DNA of 64,000 nt from Oscillospiraceae bacterium (GCA_015063805.1 SVTK01000011.1:1-64000); one strand, 5' to 3'; positions 50,103 to 58,747 are shown, counted from the first letter of the stretch. A program made the numbers and translations. Notes: a model not told the origin generated them from the sequence alone.

Positions 50103-50441
50103 TTAAAACTCGTGGGGATCGCAATAACCGTAATCGTCATCCCCCAATTTTCTCCCCAGTTTTTCTTCGTGGGCGGCTACAAGATTCAGGAAATTGTACA
50201 AATAATCGTCCAATGCGGCATTTTCATCTTTCCCGATGCCGCAGATGTTATCATAATCATCAACGGCATCATGTAAAAATATATTGCCATATGCATAATA
50301 CATTCCGTCCTCGCCATCATACCATACTCTGACTTTACAACTCGTATAGGGAAAGACCTCCTGGGAAAACAGTCTGTACTCATTCACTAATCTCTTGATG
50401 GCGATTTTATCCCCATATTTCAAGTTGCCCCATTTGCTCAT
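50103..50441 (-). CDS. Hypothetical cytoplasmic protein, tRNA-Arg proximal
   Basis: A roughly 112-aa protein with no signal or membrane segment. It begins MSKWGNLKYGDKIAIKRLVNEYRLF and ends KLGDDDYGYCDPHEF. It is acidic in the C-terminal half, with YDNICGIGKDENAALDDYLYNFLNLV. No family is recognised. ATG 50441 has GGAGGG about 11 bp upstream; a GTG at 50477 has none. The DNA is clearly AT-richer than neighbours, and the gene is alone downstream of a tRNA, which suggests acquisition. Confidence 0.6.
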   Translation of the reverse strand: MSKWGNLKYGDKIAIKRLVNEYRLFSQEVFPYTSCKVRVWYDGEDGMYYAYGNIFLHDAVDDYDNICGIGKDENAALDDYLYNFLNLVAAHEEKLGRKLGDDDYGYCDPHEF

Positions 50442-51182
50442 GGCCCAAATACCCTCCTGACGATCAAGCTTCTGCACGTTATGTTAATTGTACCATACAC
50501 CCATAGGCTTTGTAAAGAAAAACGCTCTATCTCCCATCCAAATCCACACAAAATTTCTCACCGCAGCAAAAGGCCGCCGCGCAGATGTGCGTTGGCCTTT
50601 TCCTGTTCTGCTTACTCAGCCAGCATCATATTATGGATTGCATCGAACAGAACTTCACTGTTTTTCTATCATTAATTTTGTTCGCCCTCGTGGCCCCTGT
50701 CAGGGGGGAAAGTTTTTTCACTTCCCCAATGTATCTCTCGGTTGAAAAGTTTTTGCGCAATTTTTCACCAAAAGAACAAATTCTGTCCAAACCGCAGTCA
50801 TCCGGACAGTTTTACGAATCCATGTCGTTTCATAGCCATTTTTTGACGGATCAGATTTTTATTCCTGCATTTTTGCGCATCTTCATCTCCTTCTTTCTAG
50901 ATTAAATTACAAAAAATGTCCCAATTTTTTCTCATTTCTTCCGCTTTTTGGGCATATCCCCTTCTCCGCGAATGCACAAAATTCTCTTTGCAGTTTCATT
51001 TTTTCCATACACAGAAACCGCATAGATTCTCTCACTTCCCGCAAAAGACGTGGAAAATCGTTTTAATTTTCGTATTTTAGGGTATTTTTTGTCACATATT
51101 CCAAATTTTCGGTCCATCTTCCCACGAATCGCAATTAATGTTACAATTCTCGGTTTTCCCCCTTTTTTTTGCATTTCTGCCC
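50442..51182. other. AT-rich gene-poor stretch with decayed sequence
   Basis: No gene that I can support. A minus-strand tail ending at 50612 (EVLFDAIHNMMLAE then stop) followed by a terminator-like hairpin (50568-50601, AAAAGGCC / GGCCTTTT) looks like the last trace of a lost gene. Frames at 50585-50905 and 50932-51210 have no ribosome site and low-complexity composition. Confidence 0.45.
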
Positions 51183-51211
51183 TTGACAGCGACCGCCTTT
51201 TGGCGTACAAT
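51183..51211 (+). promoter_or_regulatory. Promoter of gdhA
   Basis: TTGACA, 17 bp, TACAAT; TTAGGAG before the start codon. Confidence 0.88.
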
Positions 51212-51282
51212 TATAGCATACCGCCGACACACCTGTTTTGCACGATTTCAGAACGCGGAATTCATTTTAGGAGTACAAACCT

Positions 51283-52635
51283 ATGGCATTAACTAACACT
51301 TATCTCAAGGATCTGCTCGCAAGAGTAGAAAAGCGCAACCCCGGCGAACCTGAGTTTATTCAGACCGTAACCGAAGTTTTTGAATCGATTCAGCCTGTTG
51401 CAGAAAAGAGACAGGATCTGATCGACGCCGGCGTATTCGAGAGAATCGTCGAGCCCGAGCGTCAGATCATCTTCCGCGTGCCGTGGGTTGATGATAACGG
51501 CAAGGTTCAGGTCAATCGCGGTTTCCGCGTTCAGTTCAACTCTGCCATCGGCCCCTACAAGGGCGGCCTTCGTTTCCATCCCTCGGTTAACATCAGCATC
51601 ATGAAGTTCCTTGGTTTCGAGCAGACCTTCAAGAACTCCCTCACCTCCCTGCCCATGGGCGGTGCAAAGGGCGGCGCCGACTTTGATCCCCAGGGCAAGT
51701 CCAACGCTGAAGTCATGCGCTTCTGCCAGAGCTTCATGACCGAACTTGAGCGTCACATCGGTGCTGACACCGACGTTCCCGCCGGCGACATCGGTGTGGG
51801 TGCGCGAGAGATCGGCTACCTCTATGGCCAGTACAAGAGAATGCGCAACGAGTTCACCGGTGTGCTCACCGGCAAGGGCCTCTCCTACGGCGGCTCTCTG
51901 ATCCGTCCCGAGGCAACCGGCTTCGGTGCCGTTTACTACACCGTTGAGATGCTCCACCACTTCGGTGATGACATCAAGGGCAAGACCTTCGCTATCTCGG
52001 GCTTCGGCAACGTGGCTTGGGGTACGGTCAAGAAGGTCAATGAGCTGGGCGGCAAGGTGGTCACCCTCTCCGGTCCCGACGGCTACATCTACGATCCCGA
52101 CGGCATCTGCACCGAGGAAAAGATCGACTTTATGCTGGAGATGCGTGCTTCCTGCCGCAACAAGGTTCAGGATTATGCCGACAAGTTCGGCGTGCAGTTC
52201 TTCCCCGGCCAGAAGCCCTGGGGTGTCAAGGCTGACATTCTCATGCCCTGCGCTACCCAGAATGAGGTCGGCATGAAGGAAGCTGAGCAGATGGTGGCAA
52301 ACGGCCTCAAATACTACGTTGAGGTTGCCAATATGCCCACCACCAACGAGGCTATTGCTTACCTGAAGGCAAACGGCGTAATCGTGGCACCTTCCAAGGC
52401 AGTAAACGCAGGCGGCGTTGCCACCTCGGGACTTGAGATGAGCCAGAACTCCATGCGCTACGGCTGGACCGCAGAAGAGGTCGACGCTAAGCTGAAGACC
52501 ATCATGAAGAACATCTTTGACAGCTCGGTCAAGGCTGCCAACGAGTACGGCTTCGGCGACGATCTGGTTGCCGGTGCCAACATCGCGGGCTTCCTCAAGG
52601 TTGCCGATGCTATGCTCGCTCAGGGCGTGGTCTGA
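51283..52635 (+). CDS. gdhA: Glutamate dehydrogenase (NADP-specific type)
   Basis: Makes glutamate from 2-oxoglutarate and ammonium with NAD(P)H. The 450-aa hexameric-type enzyme has GGLRFHPSVNISIMKFLGFEQ, the catalytic Lys block SLPMGGAKGGADFDPQGKS, PAGDIGVGAREIGY, the Rossmann motif ISGFGNVAWG, and the substrate Ser block NAGGVATSGLEMSQNS. Sequence and length fit the bacterial NADP-dependent class. It is transcribed alone, and codon bias suggests high expression. Confidence 0.97.
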   Translation: MALTNTYLKDLLARVEKRNPGEPEFIQTVTEVFESIQPVAEKRQDLIDAGVFERIVEPERQIIFRVPWVDDNGKVQVNRGFRVQFNSAIGPYKGGLRFHPSVNISIMKFLGFEQTFKNSLTSLPMGGAKGGADFDPQGKSNAEVMRFCQSFMTELERHIGADTDVPAGDIGVGAREIGYLYGQYKRMRNEFTGVLTGKGLSYGGSLIRPEATGFGAVYYTVEMLHHFGDDIKGKTFAISGFGNVAWGTVKKVNELGGKVVTLSGPDGYIYDPDGICTEEKIDFMLEMRASCRNKVQDYADKFGVQFFPGQKPWGVKADILMPCATQNEVGMKEAEQMVANGLKYYVEVANMPTTNEAIAYLKANGVIVAPSKAVNAGGVATSGLEMSQNSMRYGWTAEEVDAKLKTIMKNIFDSSVKAANEYGFGDDLVAGANIAGFLKVADAMLAQGVV

Positions 52636-52658
52636 TTTTTCCCTACATCTGAAACAGC

Positions 52659-52687
52659 GATGCCGCGCAGCTTGCGCGGCATCCTTT
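52659..52687 (+). terminator. Terminator after gdhA
   Basis: A 10-bp stem GATGCCGCGC / GCGCGGCATC, then CTTTCT. Confidence 0.8.
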
Positions 52688-52746
52688 CTGTCTACGGATA
52701 AAATACGCAAATTTAGGGCCAAAAGAGGAATTTTTTTCGTTTTCTC

Positions 52747-52775
52747 TTGCAGACGCAGCGAATATCTGTTATGAT
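52747..52775 (+). promoter_or_regulatory. Promoter of the second sorbose-reductase-like gene
   Basis: TTGCAG, 17 bp, TATGAT with extended TGT. Confidence 0.78.
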
Positions 52776-52827
52776 TATAGGTAGTTTTGATTTGCCCGCA
52801 AACACTACCCGCAAAAGGAGAAGAAAG

Positions 52828-54090
52828 ATGAAAACCAAAGCAGTCAGAATGTACGGCAAAAACGACCTCCGCCTGGAGGAGTTTGAGCTCCCCGCTCTGG
52901 GAGAAAACGAAATCCTCGCCCGCATCATCTCGGACAGCATTTGTATGTCCACCTATAAGGCAGCCCTGCAGGGGTCGGACCACAAGCGTGTCCCCAACGA
53001 CATCGCCGAGAACCCCGTTATCGTCGGCCATGAGTTCTGCGGGGAGATCATCGAGGTGGGTGCCAAGTGGCAGCACAAGTATCACGCCGGCGACCGTTTC
53101 GCCGTCCAGCCTGCCATCAACTACAAGGGCAGCCTGGCAGCTCCCGGCTACTCCTATCCCTACATCGGCGGCTCGGCACAGTATATCATCATCCCCAACG
53201 AAGTCATGGAGATGGACTGTCTGCTCCCCTATACCGGCGAGGCCTTCTTCTACGGCTCGGTGGCTGAGCCCATGAGCTGCATCATCGGCGGTTATCACGC
53301 AAGCTACCACACCAAGAACGGTGTGTATCACCACGATATGGGTATCGTGGAGGGGGGCTGCCTGGCTCTGCTGGCCTGCGCCGGCCCCATGGGTCTGGGT
53401 GCCATCGACTACGCTCTGCACTGCGACCGCCGTCCTTCCCTGGTGGTGGTCACCGACATTGACGCTGCCCGCCTGAAGCGCGCCGCCGAGATCCTCCCCC
53501 CCGAGGAAGCAGCCAAGGAAGGCATCAAGCTGGTATACGTCAACACCAACGATTACGAAAATCCCGTGGAATACATGATGGGGCTCACCGACGGCCGGGG
53601 CTACAACGATGTCTTCGTGTATGCACCCGTGAAGCCCGTGGTGGAAATGGGTGACCGCCTGCTTGCCCGCGACGGCTGTCTGAACTTCTTCGCCGGCCCC
53701 ACCAACCCCGAGTTCCGGGCTGAGTTCAACTTCTACAACGTACACTACGCCTCCACGCACCTGGTAGGCACCAGCGGCGGCAACACCGCCGATATGCTGG
53801 AGTGCATCGACATGGTGGTGGCAGGCAAGATCGACCCCGCAGCCATGATTACCCACATCGGCGGACTCAACGCCGTGGCCGAGACCACCTGCAATCTGCC
53901 CAAGATCCCCGGCGGCAAGAAGCTCATCTACACCGGCAAGGATATGCCCCTCACCGCCATTGCCGACTTCGCCGAGCTGGGCAAGACCGATCCCTTCTAC
54001 GCCGAGCTGGACAAGATCGTCAAGGCGAACAACGGTCTGTGGTGCGTAGAGGCCGAGAAGTACGTGCTGGCCAACGCAAAGGATATCTGA
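52828..54090 (+). CDS. Zinc-type MDR dehydrogenase, L-sorbose-1-phosphate-reductase-like (copy 2)
   Basis: A 420-aa paralogue of the 22384 gene: both begin MKT-AVR, share CMSTYKAALQG or CASTYKAVKQG, SDHKRVPN, GHEFCGEI, CAGPMGLGAIDYAL, and end in the ELGKTDPFYAELDKIV type block. Here the gene stands alone with its own promoter and terminator, without regulator or kinase. AAAAGGAG precedes 52828. It probably acts on a ketose or hexitol phosphate different from that of copy 1. Confidence 0.82.
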   Translation: MKTKAVRMYGKNDLRLEEFELPALGENEILARIISDSICMSTYKAALQGSDHKRVPNDIAENPVIVGHEFCGEIIEVGAKWQHKYHAGDRFAVQPAINYKGSLAAPGYSYPYIGGSAQYIIIPNEVMEMDCLLPYTGEAFFYGSVAEPMSCIIGGYHASYHTKNGVYHHDMGIVEGGCLALLACAGPMGLGAIDYALHCDRRPSLVVVTDIDAARLKRAAEILPPEEAAKEGIKLVYVNTNDYENPVEYMMGLTDGRGYNDVFVYAPVKPVVEMGDRLLARDGCLNFFAGPTNPEFRAEFNFYNVHYASTHLVGTSGGNTADMLECIDMVVAGKIDPAAMITHIGGLNAVAETTCNLPKIPGGKKLIYTGKDMPLTAIADFAELGKTDPFYAELDKIVKANNGLWCVEAEKYVLANAKDI

Positions 54091-54100
54091 CCGTCATATA

Positions 54101-54141
54101 AAAAGCAAAAGGACATCTGCCCGGCAGATGTCCTTTTGCTT
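54101..54141. terminator. Bidirectional terminator between convergent genes
   Basis: A roughly 20-bp stem (54101-54120 / 54122-54141) abutting the stop codon of the Rrf2 gene. Confidence 0.9.
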
Positions 54142-54552
54142 TTACAGTTCCTCCGCCACCAGGGCGGCAAGGGTGATATTATCCAAATAGCGGTCGATGG
54201 TGGCCTGCAGCCCCGCCCACAGGGGGTAGGTCTTGCAGCGGCAGCGCTGGCGGCAGGGCTCAGCGCCGCAGGCCATGCAGGAAACGGGGGAAAGATCGCC
54301 CTCGGTGAGACGCAGAATCTCCCCGACCCCATATTCCTCCGGCGCGCGGGTGAGGCGGTAGCCGCCCCCCTTGCCCTGCTGCCCCTCCACGATGCCGTTT
54401 CGGGTCAGCACCGGCAAGATCCGCTCCAGGTATTTGAGGGAAATTCCCTGCCGCTCGGCAATGGTCTTCATGGGGATGTAGTCCCCCCCGCCATTCTCGG
54501 CCAGGTCAATCATTACGCGCAGGGCGTATCTGCCACGGGTGGAAATAATCAT
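54142..54552 (-). CDS. Rrf2-family (IscR-like) transcriptional regulator
   Basis: A 136-aa winged-helix regulator: STRGRYALRVMIDLAEN, IAERQGISLKYLERILP and QGKGGGYRLTRAP. The C-terminal half has C92, C95, C100, C104 and C106 (CMACGAEPCRQRCRC), ample for a 2Fe-2S site like that of IscR, though spaced differently. It is the last gene of the nifS-nifU-metF operon, overlapping metF by 4 bp. It probably senses Fe-S or cysteine status and represses the operon through the palindrome at 57271-57299. Confidence 0.9.
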   Translation of the reverse strand: MIISTRGRYALRVMIDLAENGGGDYIPMKTIAERQGISLKYLERILPVLTRNGIVEGQQGKGGGYRLTRAPEEYGVGEILRLTEGDLSPVSCMACGAEPCRQRCRCKTYPLWAGLQATIDRYLDNITLAALVAEEL

Positions 54553-55457
54553 CCGCCGCTCCTCCCTTCGATTTCCGGGGCACGGTCAAGGATATCCGAA
54601 AGGTTGCTCAGGATAGCCGCCGCCACATCGGGCTTATTCATGGAGTAAACGTGGACATTGGTGATGCCGTTGGCGAAAAGATCGATGATCTGATCGGTGG
54701 CATAGGCAATGCCCGCCTGCTTCATGGCGGCGGGGGTGGTGCCGAACTTGTCCACTAAGGATTTGAACCGCTGGGGCATAAAGGAGCCCGACAGCTTGAT
54801 TGCCCGCTCCACCTGGTTACCGTTGGTAATGGGCATGATGCCGGGGATAATGGGCACGGTGATCCCCGCCTCGCGAATCTTATAGAGGAAGTTATAGAGC
54901 AGATTGTTGTCAAAGAACATCTGGGTGGTCAGAAAGTCACAGCCCGCATCCACCTTTTCCCGCAGATAGCGGATATCTTCCTTCTGATTGGTGCTCTCGG
55001 GGTGGATCTCAGGATAGCAGGCACCGCCGATGCAAAGATCGGCATCGGCCTCCTTCAGCTCCCGCACCAGCTGTACCGCGTGCTGATACGCCCAGCCGCT
55101 GCGGTCGGCGCCCTCCATACCGGCGGGAATATCGCCGCGCAGGGCCATGATGTTCTGAATCCCCGCGGCGCGGATATCACGGATTCGCGCGCGGACTGTC
55201 TCCCGGGTAGAGGAAACGCAGGTCAGGTGCGCCAGGCTGGGCACCCCGTAGCGTTCCTTGATATTTTTGGCAATATCCAGGGTATATTGGCTGGTACCGC
55301 CCCCCGCGCCGTAGGTGACACTCATGAAAGAGGGGCGAAGCTTAGCAATTTCTTCGGTGGCATGGCGGACGGTATCAAAATTGCTCTCGGTTTTGGGCGG
55401 AAACACCTCAAAGGAAAGGGAGAGGCTCTCCTGCCGCAGCAAATCAATGATTTTCAT
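54549..55457 (-). CDS. metF: 5,10-Methylenetetrahydrofolate reductase
   Basis: Makes 5-methyl-THF for methionine synthesis or the Wood-Ljungdahl methyl branch. The 302-aa FAD TIM barrel shows SFEVFPPKTESN, MSVTYGAGGG, HLTCVSSTRE, ALRGDIP, GGACYPEIHPES and TTQMFFDN. The start at 55457 follows AGGAGG. Placement inside an Fe-S assembly operon is unusual; metF of acetogens can depend on Fe-S partners, but that link is inference. Confidence 0.95.
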   Translation of the reverse strand: MKIIDLLRQESLSLSFEVFPPKTESNFDTVRHATEEIAKLRPSFMSVTYGAGGGTSQYTLDIAKNIKERYGVPSLAHLTCVSSTRETVRARIRDIRAAGIQNIMALRGDIPAGMEGADRSGWAYQHAVQLVRELKEADADLCIGGACYPEIHPESTNQKEDIRYLREKVDAGCDFLTTQMFFDNNLLYNFLYKIREAGITVPIIPGIMPITNGNQVERAIKLSGSFMPQRFKSLVDKFGTTPAAMKQAGIAYATDQIIDLFANGITNVHVYSMNKPDVAAAILSNLSDILDRAPEIEGRSGG

Positions 55458-55530
55458 ATCCCGCACCTCCTATTTCCCACATTATACCATATTGCGGCAA
55501 AAAATGCAAGCCAAAGTTATGCGCTGAGCC

Positions 55531-55968
55531 TCAATGCCTGCCGCAGCAATGTCCGCAGCTGGCGCAGTCATGGAACTGCGCCGTGTCGTAGCCGATCCCG
55601 CGGCGGTCGTAGTAGTCCTTAATCGCCGCCTTGATGGCCTCCTCGGCCAGCACCGAACAGTGCATTTTGTGGGGCGGCAGGCCGTCCAGGGCTTCGGCAA
55701 CAGCACGGTTGGTCAGCTCCATCGCTTCACCGATGGGCTTTCCCTTAATCAGCTCGGTGGCCATGGAGGAAGAGGCAATGGCCGAGCCGCAGCCGAAGGT
55801 CTCGAATTTCACATCGGTGATGACATCTTCCTCGATCTTGAGGTAGATCTTCATAATATCGCCGCATTTAGCGTTGCCCACCTGGCCCACGCCGTCGGCA
55901 TTTTCCATCGCACCCACATTACGAGGGTTGCGGAAATGATCCATAACTTTTTCGCTGTAAAGTGCCAT
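55531..55968 (-). CDS. nifU: Iron-sulfur scaffold protein NifU/IscU
   Basis: A 145-aa scaffold on which NifS-derived sulfur and iron form clusters. The three ligand cysteines are C35 (AKCGD), C60 (FGCGSAIASS) and C104 (MHCSV). A C-terminal tail CASCGHCCGRH adds four more Cys, as in several Firmicutes NifU-like proteins. It follows nifS by 14 bp and precedes metF. Confidence 0.95.
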   Translation of the reverse strand: MALYSEKVMDHFRNPRNVGAMENADGVGQVGNAKCGDIMKIYLKIEEDVITDVKFETFGCGSAIASSSMATELIKGKPIGEAMELTNRAVAEALDGLPPHKMHCSVLAEEAIKAAIKDYYDRRGIGYDTAQFHDCASCGHCCGRH

Positions 55969-55982
55969 ATCTGTTCTCCTTT

Positions 55983-57173
55983 TCAGTTGAGGATAAATTT
56001 CTGTTTTCCCGATACCAGCTCACGCCAGACGGGAGAGATGCTCCTCAGGTAAGCCACCACGTCGGTAACGGCAGCAATGAGGTAATCCACCTCTTCCTCG
56101 GTGTTCTCGGCCGAGAGCGTAAGCCGCAGGGAACCGTGGGCAATTTCATGGGGACGGCCGATGGCCAGCAGCACATGGCTGGGGTCAAGGGATCCCGAGG
56201 TGCAGGCAGATCCCGAGGAGGCCGCGATTCCTTTATCATCCAGCAGGAGCAGAAGCGACTCGCCCTCGATTCCCTCGAAGCAGAAGTGCACGTTGCCGGG
56301 CAGCCGCCGCACCGGGTCGCCGTTGAGCACCGAATGGGGAATGGCCGACAGGCCGCGGATCAGGCGATCCCGCAGAGCGGTGAGCCGTTCCCGCTTTCCG
56401 GCCAGGTCGGTGCAGGCTTCCTCCAGCGCCACGGCCATGCCCACGATGGCGGGGAGATTTTCGGTGCCCGCCCGCCGCCCGCGCTCCTGGGCGCCCCCCT
56501 CGATGAGGGAGGTGAGGGGGATGCCCTTCTTCGCGTAGAGCACGCCCACACCCCGGGGGCCGTGGAACTTATGGGCCGACAGGGAGAGGAGGTCTACATT
56601 CTGCGCGATGACGTCGATGGGCAGATGCCCCGCCGCCTGCACCGCATCGGTGTGGAAAAGCACCTCCCGCTCGCGGCAGACCTCGCCGATCTCGGCGATG
56701 GGCTGGACCGTCCCGATCTCGTTGTTGGCGAACATCACCGTCACCAGGCAGGTGTCCGGACGGATAGCTGCCGCCACCTCCTCAGGGGTGATCAAGCCGT
56801 TCTCGTGCACATCCAGCAGCGTCACCTCGAAGCCCTGCTTCTCCAGGGCCTGCAGGGTGTGCAGAACGGCATGGTGCTCGAAAGCGGTGGAGATGATGTG
56901 CTTCTTCCCCTTCTGTTCCCCCAGCCGGGCCGCCGAGAGAATGGCCTGGTTATCGGCCTCGCTTCCCCCGGAGGTGAAAATGATCTCCCGGGGCTCGGCC
57001 CCCAGCAAGCGTGCGATCCGTCCTCTGGCATCGGCCAGCACCTCGGCGGCCCGCTGGCCTTCGGTGTGCAGGCTGGAGGGATTACCGTAGGTTTCGTTCA
57101 TATGATAGAGCATTGCCGCCGCGGCGGCTTCGCTGATTTTTGTGGTTGCAGCATGGTCTGCATAGATTTTCAT
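55983..57173 (-). CDS. nifS: Cysteine desulfurase
   Basis: PLP enzyme that takes sulfur from L-cysteine for Fe-S cluster assembly. The 396-aa protein has YADHAATTKIS, the PLP lysine K202 in LSAHKFHGPRG, and the persulfide cysteine C324 in SSGSACTSGSLD (class I loop). First gene of the nifS-nifU-metF-rrf2 operon, with a promoter bracketed by a palindrome. Confidence 0.96.
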   Translation of the reverse strand: MKIYADHAATTKISEAAAAAMLYHMNETYGNPSSLHTEGQRAAEVLADARGRIARLLGAEPREIIFTSGGSEADNQAILSAARLGEQKGKKHIISTAFEHHAVLHTLQALEKQGFEVTLLDVHENGLITPEEVAAAIRPDTCLVTVMFANNEIGTVQPIAEIGEVCREREVLFHTDAVQAAGHLPIDVIAQNVDLLSLSAHKFHGPRGVGVLYAKKGIPLTSLIEGGAQERGRRAGTENLPAIVGMAVALEEACTDLAGKRERLTALRDRLIRGLSAIPHSVLNGDPVRRLPGNVHFCFEGIEGESLLLLLDDKGIAASSGSACTSGSLDPSHVLLAIGRPHEIAHGSLRLTLSAENTEEEVDYLIAAVTDVVAYLRSISPVWRELVSGKQKFILN

Positions 57174-57260
57174 GATCTTTCCCTTCCCGGCAGCGGATTA
57201 CCCGCCCCGTCGGTTATTGTGATCCGCGGAGGTTTTAATCCTACCTCCTTGGTTGGTATT

Positions 57261-57299
57261 ATGATATCACATAAAACCTACCTTGTCAATAGGTTTTAT
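57261..57299 (-). promoter_or_regulatory. Promoter and palindromic operator of the nifS operon
   Basis: On the minus strand: TTGACA (57284-57289), 17 bp, TATCAT (57261-57266). The palindrome ATAAAACCTA-9-TAGGTTTTAT (57271-57299) has perfect 10-bp arms and carries the -35 in its centre, the expected place for an Rrf2 repressor site. Confidence 0.82.
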
Positions 57300-57334
57300 A
57301 AAAATTCTTGAAATTTTTTCCGTTTCGACGCAAA

Positions 57335-57366
57335 AAGAAGTGCTGTACCGCGGTACAGCACTTCTT
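57335..57366 (-). terminator. Terminator after the MBL hydrolase gene
   Basis: A perfect 16-bp palindromic stem AAGAAGTGCTGTACCG / complement, with TTTTT on the minus strand. Confidence 0.85.
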
Positions 57367-57379
57367 CAACGCACAAAGT

Positions 57380-58108
57380 TTATTCCAAAACATACACATC
57401 TCCGTCCCGGGGGAAGGAAAGATGCAGGTCCCCGGCCCGGGCGGCCAGGACATCGTATTTATGCAGAGGCCAAACGTGGGTAACCGCTGTCCGGGGAGCG
57501 GGATAGGCCGCGATCCGCTCCAGCAGAACCTCGGGGCTGCAGTGGGCGCATTCGGTGATGAGCAGCTCCACCTTCTCCCGGGGATCCCATCGGGGGAAAT
57601 CCTCCAAGCTCTTCTGCATATCCCCGGTGATGCGGACGCTGCGCCCTTCTCCGCGGAGCAAAAATCCGTAGGCCATGCCGTTCTCCAGGTGCGCGGTGGG
57701 GATAGCTTTTACCGACAGAACGCCATCGTCAAACACTTCTCCCGCAGAATAGACATGGAGGCGGATCCGTCCGAAGTCGATATCGCGGTGGTGAAGCAGC
57801 TGCAAGAGCGCCGTATACTGCTCCACCCCGCGGGGGTCGGGGAGGTAAACGTCCAAATCTACATTCTTATAGTACCAGGTGGAAAGATTGAGGAAATGCA
57901 CCAGACCGTTCACATGATCCCCGTGCATATGGGTGATGAAGACCCCCTTGACCCGGGCGAAATCAATCCCCCGACGGGTCAGCAGATCGGCGACGGGGGC
58001 ACCGGCATCAATGAGATAAGCACGATCCCCCACCTCCGCCAGCATGGACTGGCAATACCGATCGGCCGAGGGCACACCGTGGCTGGTACCGAGAAATTCG
58101 ATTTTCAT
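57380..58108 (-). CDS. MBL-fold metal-dependent hydrolase (RNase Z-like)
   Basis: A 242-aa metallo-beta-lactamase-fold enzyme: FLGTSHGVP, the metal site H60-x-H62-x-D64-H65 in THMHGDHVNG, ITGDMQKS, and HVWPLHKYD. The first 60 residues resemble RNase Z and PhnP-like phosphodiesterases, but the exosite of RNase Z is not clear. The start at 58108 lacks a strong ribosome site; a GTG at 58117 is the alternative. Single gene. Confidence 0.85.
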   Translation of the reverse strand: MKIEFLGTSHGVPSADRYCQSMLAEVGDRAYLIDAGAPVADLLTRRGIDFARVKGVFITHMHGDHVNGLVHFLNLSTWYYKNVDLDVYLPDPRGVEQYTALLQLLHHRDIDFGRIRLHVYSAGEVFDDGVLSVKAIPTAHLENGMAYGFLLRGEGRSVRITGDMQKSLEDFPRWDPREKVELLITECAHCSPEVLLERIAAYPAPRTAVTHVWPLHKYDVLAARAGDLHLSFPRDGDVYVLE

Positions 58109-58205
58109 CCTATTCACTCTTTTCTTTGGGATTCACAGGACCGTCGTCCCGCGACGATCATAGCTTATCACAAACGGGCGCATTTGTCAATGCAGCGCCG
58201 CGGCA

Positions 58206-58290
58206 TCTACCGTTGGTAGAAAAAACAATGCTTTTTTCTACCGTTTTCTACGCACGGCAGGTTGTGCATTTCCCCTTTTTCTGCTATAAT
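58206..58290 (+). promoter_or_regulatory. Promoter and operator of the 58349 XRE gene
   Basis: TTGTGC (58262-58267), 17 bp, TATAAT (58285-58290) with extended TGC. Upstream, the palindrome TCTACC-GTT-GGTAGA (58206-58220) and a half-site TCTACCGTT (58237-58245) lie 31 bp apart. Confidence 0.7.
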
Positions 58291-58348
58291 TTAACCGTGG
58301 CCACAAAACAACAATTCCATCCCAACGAGATGATAAGGAGATATTACT

Positions 58349-58747
58349 ATGGAAAAGCAAAACGAAATCACCACCGTAGGCGGGCGCATTGCTCTGCTTC
58401 GCAGCGAGCGGAAAATGACCCAGGCAGAGCTGGCCGAGCAGCTGCACATCAGCGACAAGGCAGTATCCAAGTGGGAGACCACCGACAGCTGTCCCGATAT
58501 TGAGCTTCTCCCCCAGCTCTCGGATATTTTTGGCGTGTCCATCGACTATCTGGTGCGAGGAGAGGCCTTCCGCCCCCAGAAGCTGTTCGTGGGCAATCCC
58601 TACGCCCCCATCAACAAGATCCAGGGCAAAAACATGATCGACGGACTCAACGCTCACTACCTGTCCCGGGGCTGGCACGTGGTATCGGCCGATCAGGACG
58701 ACGCCGACGGCTACAGCGTCATGATCGTCATTGAGCGGGAGCGGTAA
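58349..58747 (+). CDS. XRE-family regulator with C-terminal domain
   Basis: A 132-aa protein. The N-terminal HTH (RIALLRSERKMTQAELAEQLHISDKAVSKWE, in parts) is of the Firmicutes type that reads WETTDSCPDIELLPQLSDIFGVSIDYLV. The C-terminal roughly 55 aa (YAPINKIQGKNMIDGLNAHYLSRGWHVVSADQDD, in parts) forms a separate small domain I do not recognise. GATAAGGAG precedes the start. It probably controls itself through the TCTACC palindrome. Confidence 0.85.
   Translation: MEKQNEITTVGGRIALLRSERKMTQAELAEQLHISDKAVSKWETTDSCPDIELLPQLSDIFGVSIDYLVRGEAFRPQKLFVGNPYAPINKIQGKNMIDGLNAHYLSRGWHVVSADQDDADGYSVMIVIERER

Noticed and set aside
50585-50905. 106-codon hydrophobic frame
   Set aside because: No ribosome site, AT-rich low-complexity translation, and it overlaps the gene-tail remnant on the other strand.
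51289-53856. Roughly 855-codon frame antisense to gdhA and the MDR gene
   Set aside because: It spans two real genes and their intergenic promoter and terminator; a product of avoided rare codons.
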